Made by a program: the position numbers and the translations under genes
The notes under the pieces: generated by a model
What the model was told of the DNA's origin: nothing
The model's input: only the letters and a program-made list of their open reading frames with translations
Databases searched by the model: none
Shown here: one piece after another, positions 57,954 through 64,000 of the stretch
How positions within the stretch are numbered: the stretch's first letter is position 1
Layout of the letters: each line of letters starts with the position of its first letter
Assembly: GCF_900110255.1 (NCBI RefSeq)
Contig: NZ_FODD01000018.1
Span: forward strand, 62,001-126,000
Direction of reading: 5' to 3'
Source: Actinacidiphila rubida
GTDB taxonomy: Bacteria; Actinomycetota; Actinomycetes; Streptomycetales; Streptomycetaceae
Length of the DNA stretch: 64,000 bases

Positions 57954-58179
57954 GGCCGCCCGCCGGGCGGTGCGCCGAAGTCCCGCCGTCCGCATGCCGG
58001 TTCGCGGACGGGTCCGCGAACGCGACGTCGGCCGCGGACGCTTCCGGGACCCGGCAGCGAAGAGCACCGCGAACGCGCAGGAAACCCCCGTGAGAACACA
58101 GCCGGGACACAAGTACGCTTTCCCCAGCTCAGATCCGCAAAGATTTCTCAAAGCTTCCGAGGAGTTCGCCATCATCACC

Positions 58180-59334
58180 ATGCGCAAGGGCCTGGCAGCC
58201 GCCGGAGTGGTGGCCCTGATATCCGTGGCCACCGCGGCCTGCGGGTCGGACACCACCACCCCGCAGGGCAAGGTCGACAACGCCTTCGAGAAGCTGGGCC
58301 AGCAGAACACCCTGACCCTGGGCCTGGGCTTCGACGGCTCCACCGACGAGATCTACAACGCGCTGAAGGGCGAGGACGACTTCACGCGCGACAACGCCAA
58401 GCTGCTGTCCTCGCTGCGCCTCTCGCTGTCCGTCAGCTCCCAGAAGTCGCTGAGCCTGCTCAGCAAGGACAAGCAGCAGGACGGCAAGGACGGCGCCGTG
58501 GCGTTCTCGCTGTCCACCGACGGCTCCGCCGACAACGGCCTCGTCGAGGTCCGCTACGTCGACCAGAAGGCGTACCTGCGGGCGGACCTGAAGGGCCTGG
58601 AGAAGCTGGCGCCGGGCAGCGCGAACTCGCCGCTCGACCAGTTCCTCGCGCAGGCCGACCAGCTGCCGTCGTCGCTGGCCTCGGTCAAGGCCGCGCTCAA
58701 GGGCCAGTGGGTGAGCCTCGACCCCAAGGCGTTCGGGCCGTTCCTCAAGAGCCTGGGCGGCGACTCGGCGTCCGGTGACTCCGCGTCCGGTGACTCCGCG
58801 TCCGGCGACTCCGCCGGCTCGCTGCTGCCCGGGGTTCCGAAGGTGGACGCCGCGACGCAGAAGCGCGCCTGGGCCGCCCTGAAGAAGGCGCTGGCCACCA
58901 ACGTCACGTACAAGGACCTCGGCAACCGCGACGGCGCCGACCACGTCCAGGTGTCCGCGCCCGCGCGGCAGCTGGCCACCGCGCTGTCGGACAGCGTGGC
59001 GCCGATCCTGAAGAACCTCCCGGGTTACGACGCCAAGTCCCTGGACCCGGCGAAGGTGCCGAACAAGACGCTGGCGGTGGACGTGGCCATCAAGGGCGGC
59101 ACGCTGTCCGCGATCACGTTCGACGTGGCCCAGCTCGACGACCAGGCCAAGGGCAAGCTCCCGCTGACCCTGAGCCTGAACGGCAGCGCCCGCTCGATCA
59201 GCGCCCCGGCCGGCGCGCAGGTCCTCAACCCGCAGGACATCATCGGCCTGTTCATGTCCGGCATGCCGGGCCTCCCGGGCATGCCCGGCTCGAGCGACTC
59301 GAAGGACTCCTCCCTCGACACCTCCGGCCTCTGA
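58180..59334 (+). CDS. Putative lipoprotein with a GDSAS repeat
   Basis: 384 aa. An N-terminal signal (VVALISVATAAC) ends in a Cys, suggesting lipid attachment, although the lipobox TAAC lacks the usual Leu. The mature part is ~365 residues of alpha/beta sequence resembling LppX/LprG-like or DUF-type exported proteins, but I do not recognise the family. A 12-bp tandem repeat gives GDSASGDSASGDSASGDSA (~residues 196-214). ATG at 58180; GAGGAG lies 16 nt upstream, rather far. A perfect palindrome follows the gene. Confidence 0.7.
   Translation: MRKGLAAAGVVALISVATAACGSDTTTPQGKVDNAFEKLGQQNTLTLGLGFDGSTDEIYNALKGEDDFTRDNAKLLSSLRLSLSVSSQKSLSLLSKDKQQDGKDGAVAFSLSTDGSADNGLVEVRYVDQKAYLRADLKGLEKLAPGSANSPLDQFLAQADQLPSSLASVKAALKGQWVSLDPKAFGPFLKSLGGDSASGDSASGDSASGDSAGSLLPGVPKVDAATQKRAWAALKKALATNVTYKDLGNRDGADHVQVSAPARQLATALSDSVAPILKNLPGYDAKSLDPAKVPNKTLAVDVAIKGGTLSAITFDVAQLDDQAKGKLPLTLSLNGSARSISAPAGAQVLNPQDIIGLFMSGMPGLPGMPGSSDSKDSSLDTSGL
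58758..58817 (+). repeat. Short in-frame tandem repeat (GDSAS units)
   Basis: About four near-identical 12-15-bp units (GGCGACTCGGCGTCC-like) inside the lipoprotein gene encode GDSAS repeats. Such runs often vary in copy number between strains and form a flexible linker. Confidence 0.6.
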
Positions 59335-59348
59335 TCCCGGACGCACAC

Positions 59349-59402
59349 CGCGACGGGCGCGGCCCCGGACCCTGCGCAGGGTCCGGGGCCGCGCCCGTCG
59401 CG
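59349..59402. terminator. Spacerless perfect 54-bp palindrome between convergent genes
   Basis: Two exact 27-bp arms without spacer (arm begins CGCGACGGGC, centre CCTGCGCAGG), 14 bp after the lipoprotein stop and 25 bp beyond the end of the prenyltransferase gene. A strong bidirectional terminator by form and position. Confidence 0.85.
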
Positions 59403-59427
59403 TGGGCCGCCCGCGGGCGGCCGCCGG

Positions 59428-60357
59428 CTATCCGCCGAGCCCGCGGGCGATCAGGTCGCAGAGCGCGAACACGAACAGCGTGATGCCGATGACGCCGTTG
59501 ACCGTGAAGAACGCGCGGTTCAGCCGCGACAGGTCGTGCGGGGTGACGATCGAGTGCTCGTACAGGAACGCGCCGATCACCACCGCCAGGCCCACCCACC
59601 ACCAGGCGCCGGCACCGGTCGCCGCGCCGTACCAGATCAGCAGGCCCGACGTGACGACGTGGCAGGCCCGCGACCCGTACAGGGCGGCCGGGATGCCGAA
59701 GCGGGCCGGCACCGACCGCACGCCGTGCGCCCGGTCGGCCGCCACGTCCTGGCAGGCGAAGATCAGGTCGAAGCCGCCGATCCACACGCCGACCGCGAGC
59801 CCGAGGATGACCGCGTCCCACGACCAGGAGCCGGTGACCGCCAGCCACGCGCCGACCGGGCCCATCGCCTGCGCCAGCCCGAGGATGGCGTGCGGGAAGT
59901 TCGTGAACCGCTTGCCGTAGGGGTAGACCACCATCGGCACCACCGCGATCGGCGCGAGCGCCAGGCACAGCGGGTTCAGCAGCGCGGCCGCGCCCAGGAA
60001 CACCACCACGGCGGCCAGCGCGCCGGTCCACGCGGTGCGCACCGACAGCGCGCCGGTGACCAGTTCACGGGTCGCGGTCCGCGGGTTGCGGGCGTCGATC
60101 TCCCGGTCGATGATCCGGTTGCACGCCATCGCGAACGTCCGCAGGCCCACCATCGCCAGCGTCACCAGCAGCAGTTGCGCCCAGTGCACGGTGGCGTCGT
60201 CGCGGTACATCGCGGTGAGCGCCGCGATGTACGCGAACGGCAGCGCGAACACCGAGTGCTCGATCATCACCAGCCGCAGGAAGGCCCGGACCTTCCCGTC
60301 CGGCCGCGGCTCCGGCCGGAACAGATCCGGGGTGGCCGACTCTGCACTCGCACTCAC
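59428..60357 (-). CDS. mqnP: UbiA-family prenyltransferase (MqnP)
   Basis: A membrane prenyltransferase that attaches the polyprenyl chain to the dihydroxynaphthoate-type precursor in the futalosine pathway. The two Asp-rich motifs are NRIIDREIDARNPRTATREL (NDxxDxxxD type) and DLIFACQDVAADRAHGVRSV. About nine hydrophobic helices. 309 aa. The GTG at 60357 is chosen because AAGGAG lies 9 nt upstream and it overlaps the decarboxylase stop (GTGA). Confidence 0.92.
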   Translation of the reverse strand: MSASAESATPDLFRPEPRPDGKVRAFLRLVMIEHSVFALPFAYIAALTAMYRDDATVHWAQLLLVTLAMVGLRTFAMACNRIIDREIDARNPRTATRELVTGALSVRTAWTGALAAVVVFLGAAALLNPLCLALAPIAVVPMVVYPYGKRFTNFPHAILGLAQAMGPVGAWLAVTGSWSWDAVILGLAVGVWIGGFDLIFACQDVAADRAHGVRSVPARFGIPAALYGSRACHVVTSGLLIWYGAATGAGAWWWVGLAVVIGAFLYEHSIVTPHDLSRLNRAFFTVNGVIGITLFVFALCDLIARGLGG

Positions 60358-61811
60358 AGGCCGTACTCCTTCCATCGCTTGGTCACCCGCTCCGCCGTCT
60401 CCGGATCGGACAGCACCATCTCCGGCCAGCCGCCGTCGCGGGTGTAGCCCTCCTCGGGCAGTTTGCGGGTCGCGTCGATGCCCGCCTTGCCGCCCCAGAA
60501 CTGCTGGTACGACGCGTGGTCGAGATGGTCCACCGGCCCCTCCACGACGGTCAGGTCGCGGGAGTAGTCGGTGTTGCCCAGCGCCCGCCAGGCCACCTCG
60601 TGCAGGTCGTGCACGTCGCAGTCGGCGTCGACCACCACGATCAGTTTGGTGAGGGACATCATGTGCGCCCCCCAGATCGCGTGCATCGTCTTCTGGGCGT
60701 GCTTGGGGTACTTCTTGTCGATCGAGACGATCGCACAGTTGTGGAAGCCGCCCTCCTCCGGGAGGTGGTAGTCCACGATGTCGGGGACGATGATCTTCAG
60801 CAGCGGCAGGAAGAACCGCTCGGTGGCCCGTCCCAGCGGCCCGTCCTCGGTCGGCGGCCGGCCCACCACGATCGACTGGAACACCGGCCGCTTGCGCATC
60901 GTCACGCAGTCGATGGTCAGCGCGGGGAACGGCTCCTGCGGGGTGTAGAAGCCCGTGTGGTCGCCGAACGGCCCCTCGGGCAGCATCGTGCCCGGCTCCA
61001 GCCAGCCCTCCAGCACCACCTCGGCCTGCGCGGGCACCTGCAGCGGCACGGTCTTGCAGTCGACCAGTTCCACCCGCTTGCCCTGCACGAAGCCGGCGAA
61101 CAGGTACTCGTCGATGTCGCCGGGCAGCGGCGCGGTCGAGGCGTAGGTGACCGCCGGCGGGCAGCCGAACGCGATCGCGACCGGCAGCCGTTCGCCGCGG
61201 CGCAGCGCGGTCTGGTAGTGGTTGCGGCTGTCCTTGTGGATCTGCCAGTGCATGCCGATGGTGCGGCGGTCGTGGCGCTGCAGCCGGTACAGGCCCAGGT
61301 TGCGGACGCCGGTCTCCGGGTCCTTGGTGTGGGTCAGGCCCAGGTTGAAGAACGAGCCGCCGTCCTGCGGCCAGGTGAACAGCGCGGGCAGCGCGTCGAG
61401 GTCCACGTCGTCGCCGGTGAGCACGACCTCCTGGACCGGCGCGTCCCCGGACTTCACCTTCTTCGGCGGGACGTGCACCATCCCGGCGAGCTTCCCGAAC
61501 GCCTCGCGCACGCCGACGAAGCCGTGCGGCAGCTCGGGCTTGAGCAGCCCGGCGATCTTGTCGCTGATGTCGCTGTACGCGTTCAGGCCCAGGGCTTTCA
61601 GCAGCCGGCGGTCGGTGCCGTAGACGTTCATCGCGAGCGGCGCGGCCGAGCCGCGGACGTTCTCGAAGAGCAGCGCGGGACCGCCCGCCTTGTTGACCCG
61701 GTCGGTGATCTCGCCGACCTCCAGGTACGGATCCACCTCTGCGGTGATCCGCCGCAGGTCGCCGTCCTTCTCCAGGGCCCGGAGGAACGAGCGGAGATCG
61801 TCGTAAGCCAT
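60354..61811 (-). CDS. UbiD-family menaquinone biosynthesis decarboxylase
   Basis: A prenyl-FMN-dependent decarboxylase thought to act late in the futalosine pathway (MqnL type). Signature regions: VAIAFGCPPAVTYASTAPLP, PEGPFGDHTGFYTPQEPFPA with the catalytic Glu/Asp region, and NCAIVSIDKKYPKHAQKTMH. 485 aa. ATG at 61811. Its stop overlaps the prenyltransferase start, tying decarboxylation and prenylation. UbiX at 56452 would supply its cofactor. Confidence 0.92.
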   Translation of the reverse strand: MAYDDLRSFLRALEKDGDLRRITAEVDPYLEVGEITDRVNKAGGPALLFENVRGSAAPLAMNVYGTDRRLLKALGLNAYSDISDKIAGLLKPELPHGFVGVREAFGKLAGMVHVPPKKVKSGDAPVQEVVLTGDDVDLDALPALFTWPQDGGSFFNLGLTHTKDPETGVRNLGLYRLQRHDRRTIGMHWQIHKDSRNHYQTALRRGERLPVAIAFGCPPAVTYASTAPLPGDIDEYLFAGFVQGKRVELVDCKTVPLQVPAQAEVVLEGWLEPGTMLPEGPFGDHTGFYTPQEPFPALTIDCVTMRKRPVFQSIVVGRPPTEDGPLGRATERFFLPLLKIIVPDIVDYHLPEEGGFHNCAIVSIDKKYPKHAQKTMHAIWGAHMMSLTKLIVVVDADCDVHDLHEVAWRALGNTDYSRDLTVVEGPVDHLDHASYQQFWGGKAGIDATRKLPEEGYTRDGGWPEMVLSDPETAERVTKRWKEYGL

Positions 61812-61902
61812 GGGCTCAGTCTTCCATTCCGTGCACAACGTACGCTTGGGGGTCGTCGCGGGGTGGCCCGAGTCCCCGTCGTTCCCGGGGGGATGTCGAG
61901 CC

Positions 61903-62334
61903 GTGTTGCGCTACCTGCCGTACTTCGTGGTGTTCGCGCTGTGGATCTACGCCTTCGTGGACTGCCTGGGCACGCCCCCGCGGAACGTGCGCGGGATGCC
62001 GAAGGTGGTCTGGGTGCTCGTCATCCTGTTCTTCGGCACCGTGCTGATCGGCCCGCTGGCCTGGCTGCTGATAGGCCGCCGCCGCTACGGACGGGTCGCG
62101 CCGGCCGGCGCCACGCCCGCCGGGTGGCACCGCGACCGGCGGCTGGAGTCCGGGGCCGGCACTCCCGGTGCCCGGCGGTACTCCCCCGAGGGCGAGCCGC
62201 TGCCGGACCCGCGTTCCGCGGACTGGATACCCCCGGACGACAACCCGGAGTTCCTCCGCTCGCTGAGCGAGCTCAACCGGCAGAACCGCAAGGGCGGGGA
62301 CGGCGACGGCCGTCCCCCGGCCGAGGGCGAGTGA
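61903..62334 (+). CDS. PLDc_N-domain membrane protein
   Basis: 143 aa. Two transmembrane helices at the N-terminus (YLPYFVVFALWIYAFVDCL and VVWVLVILFFGTVLIGPLAW) form the PLDc_N (phospholipase D nuclease N-terminal-like) domain. A Pro/Arg-rich cytosolic tail follows (LPDPRSADWIPPDDNPEFLR). GTG at 61903, with a G-rich run upstream; the frame is open from 61810 but the added part has no family match. No catalytic PLD domain. Role unknown. Confidence 0.8.
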   Translation: MLRYLPYFVVFALWIYAFVDCLGTPPRNVRGMPKVVWVLVILFFGTVLIGPLAWLLIGRRRYGRVAPAGATPAGWHRDRRLESGAGTPGARRYSPEGEPLPDPRSADWIPPDDNPEFLRSLSELNRQNRKGGDGDGRPPAEGE

Positions 62335-62374
62335 CCCCCGGCCGCGGTGGCACCCGTCCCGGCCGGCGTCCGCG

Positions 62375-63469
62375 TCAGACCCCGGCGTAGGAGTGCTTGC
62401 CGGTGACGAAGATGTTCACGCCGTAGTAGTTGAAGAGGAAGCACGCGAACGCGGCCAGCGCCAGGTAGGCGGCCTTGCGGCCCTTCCACCCGGCCGTGGC
62501 GCGGGCGTGCAGGTAGCCCGCGTAGGCGACCCAGGTGATGAACGACCAGGTCTCCTTCGGGTCCCACTCCCAGTAGTGGCCCCACGCCGCCTGCGCCCAG
62601 ATCGCGCCGGCGATGATGGTGAACGTCCACAGCGGGAAGACCAGCGCGTTCATCCGGTACGCGAACTTGTCCAGGGTCGCCGCGGACGGCAGCCGCCGCA
62701 TGATGTCGCCCCAGCGGCCGTCCTGCGCGCGCCCGGCGGTCAGGGCCACCTCGAAGTGGTCGCGGAACAGGTAGAGCAGGCTGCCGACGGCGGCCAGGTA
62801 GAACACCGCGCCGGAGATGATCGCGCAGGACACGTGGATCCACAGCCAGTACGAGTGCAGCGCCGGCACCAGCTGGTCGCTGGAGGTGTAGAGCACCGAC
62901 AGGGCCAGGCCCAGGTCCAGCAGCACGGTCGTGGTCAGGAACAGGCCGATCCAGCGGACGTCCTTCTTCAGCGCCAGCAGCAGCAGGTACGCGCCGACGG
63001 CGACCATGCCGAACGTGGTGGAGAACTCGTACATGTTGCCCCACGGCGCGCGCTGCACCGACGCCGCGCGCAGCGCGACACCGCCGAAGTGCAGCAGCCA
63101 GGCGAGCACCGTGAAGGACACCGCGATCCGGCCGTACAGGTCGCCCTTCTCCGAACCGCCGGCGGCGCCGGGGCCGTCCGCGATGCCGCGGTCGCTGGCC
63201 GAGGCGCGGGTGACGACCTTGGGCCGCGTCAGCGTGGCGGTGCCGCCGCGCGTGGTGACCTTGACGGCCGCGGCCGGGGCCGCGGCGGCCCCCTCCTCCC
63301 CGGATTCCCCGATCAGCGCGGCGGACTGCACGGCGACCTTGCTGCGGCCGCCGAACACCCACTCCGCCAGGTGCCCGAGGAAGGCGAGCGCGTACACGAA
63401 CATCGCCGAGCGGATGAGGTAGTTGCTGTAGTTCGCGAAGTTCTCGTTGACCGCGGCAGCGATGTTCAC
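62375..63469 (-). CDS. ccsB: Cytochrome c biogenesis protein CcsB (ResC type)
   Basis: A membrane subunit of the System II haem transporter and lyase. The haem-handling WWD motif is WGHYWEWDPKETWSFITW, with WGNMYEFSTTF upstream. About eight helices. 364 aa. Between the first and second helix lies an ~80-residue soluble Ala-rich linker (GESGEEGAAAAPAAAVKVTT). The GTG start overlaps the resB stop (GTGA). Works with ResB to mature c-type cytochromes of the quinol oxidase chain. Confidence 0.94.
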   Translation of the reverse strand: MNIAAAVNENFANYSNYLIRSAMFVYALAFLGHLAEWVFGGRSKVAVQSAALIGESGEEGAAAAPAAAVKVTTRGGTATLTRPKVVTRASASDRGIADGPGAAGGSEKGDLYGRIAVSFTVLAWLLHFGGVALRAASVQRAPWGNMYEFSTTFGMVAVGAYLLLLALKKDVRWIGLFLTTTVLLDLGLALSVLYTSSDQLVPALHSYWLWIHVSCAIISGAVFYLAAVGSLLYLFRDHFEVALTAGRAQDGRWGDIMRRLPSAATLDKFAYRMNALVFPLWTFTIIAGAIWAQAAWGHYWEWDPKETWSFITWVAYAGYLHARATAGWKGRKAAYLALAAFACFLFNYYGVNIFVTGKHSYAGV

Positions 63470-64000
63470 GCGCGGGCTCCTTCGTCTGCGGGCTGAGGGG
63501 CGGAATCGCCGGGGCGGCTGTCGGGGGCCGGGACGTCACCGGTCGCGGCGTCGGCCTCGTCGGGATCCGGGTCCGGGTCCGGATCCGGTTTCGCCGGTGC
63601 GTCCGGCTGGAGCTGAAGGGCCACGTCGCCGATCTCGTCGGCGATCCTGGCGGACTCGCTGCGGCCGAGGCCGCCCATCTCCACGAGGGTGTCGCCGTCC
63701 CCGGAGGGGACCGCCCGCACCCAGATGCGGCGGCGCTGGATGAACAGCGAGCCCATCAGGCCGAGGATCGCGGCCGCGCCGGAGACGAGGGCCGCCTCGT
63801 TGCCCGCCTGGTGGGAGACGGTGAAGCTGGCCCAGGTCTTGATCCCGTCGAACCGCAGCGAGCCGCGGCCGTCGGGCAGGGTCATCGTGTCGCCGGGCTT
63901 CAGCGCCTTGCTGACCAGCTCGCCGTCCGGCTCCTTGAGCTGCGTCATGTGGGTGGTGTCGAGCTGGTACACGTTCTGCGGCAGGCCCGCGTCGATGCCC
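63466..64000 (-). CDS. resB: Cytochrome c biogenesis protein ResB (5' part outside window)
   Basis: Partner of CcsB in System II cytochrome c maturation. Only the C-terminal ~177 codons are seen. The extracytoplasmic domain end (MTQLKEPDGELVSKALKPGD) is followed by a last transmembrane helix (AALVSGAAAILGLMGSLFIQ) and a cytosolic tail with Asp-Pro repeats (KPDPDPDPDPDEADAA). The reading frame continues past base 64000. The stop overlaps the ccsB start. Confidence 0.9.
   Translation of the reverse strand, partial: GIDAGLPQNVYQLDTTHMTQLKEPDGELVSKALKPGDTMTLPDGRGSLRFDGIKTWASFTVSHQAGNEAALVSGAAAILGLMGSLFIQRRRIWVRAVPSGDGDTLVEMGGLGRSESARIADEIGDVALQLQPDAPAKPDPDPDPDPDEADAATGDVPAPDSRPGDSAPQPADEGARA

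Noticed and set aside
58758..58817. CRISPR-like short repeats
   Set aside because: Units are 12-15 bp, contiguous and in frame in a lipoprotein gene. No spacers and no cas genes.

Overview
The window is chromosomal DNA from a high-GC actinomycete, most likely a member of the Streptomycetaceae. The evidence is strong G/C bias at third codon positions, many GTG starts, 4-bp start/stop overlaps (GTGA, ATGA), futalosine-type menaquinone genes, ergothioneine genes, a WXG100 protein and MqnE/MqnC-type radical-SAM enzymes. Gene order matches, from memory, the conserved Streptomyces core block that joins complex I to menaquinone genes. I see no rRNA, tRNA, CRISPR array, prophage or intact transposase.

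Layout. 1-1546: the start of a second complex I cluster (nuoA2-B2-C2, minus strand, cut by the window edge). 1799-6634: two paralogous sensor kinases, an NADPH:quinone-reductase-like gene and a LuxR-type response regulator. 6791-9794: korAB, a 2-oxoacid:ferredoxin oxidoreductase. 10041-15718: RarD transporter, ABC exporter, LolA/RseB-like exported protein, polyprenyl diphosphate synthase and a small coupled ORF. 16044-20711: ergothioneine genes egtA-egtB and an in-frame egtC-egtD fusion. 20810-22744: DinB-like protein, methyltransferase and a small exported protein. 22839-38890: the complete 14-gene nuoA-N operon with a Rex-type operator 93 bp upstream of nuoA. 39470-43962: NlpC/P60 hydrolase, geranylgeranyl-reductase-family flavoprotein, MenG methyltransferase, a 682-bp inverted-repeat element and an amidohydrolase-domain stub. 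43987-47295: mqnC, a WXG100 protein, mqnA and a cold-shock protein with a hairpin in its leader. 47414-53489: acyl-CoA synthetase, thiolase, FabG4-type reductase, MaoC dehydratase and TetR regulator, with two tandem operators. 53700-61811: DUF4229 protein, acetyltransferase, mqnE, AsnC regulator, UbiX, rhomboid, lipoprotein, MqnP and UbiD-family decarboxylase. 61903-64000: PLDc_N membrane protein and the ccsB/resB cytochrome c maturation genes, cut by the right edge.

How it works together. Most of the window serves the respiratory chain. Complex I (nuoA-N) reduces menaquinone. The mqnA, mqnC, mqnE, UbiX, UbiD and UbiA genes, the polyprenyl synthase, MenG and the geranylgeranyl reductase family protein make and finish that quinone. 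CcsB/ResB assemble the c-type cytochromes that receive its electrons. korAB next to a second nuo cluster suggests a ferredoxin-fed branch. Redox control is visible as the Rex site.

Most notable non-gene structure: a 682-bp element bounded by perfect 25-bp inverted repeats and holding two head-to-head 86-nt hairpins, two spacerless perfect 54-bp palindromes, and matched 18-nt motifs in front of both sensor kinases. The fused egtC-egtD reading frame is the most unusual gene.
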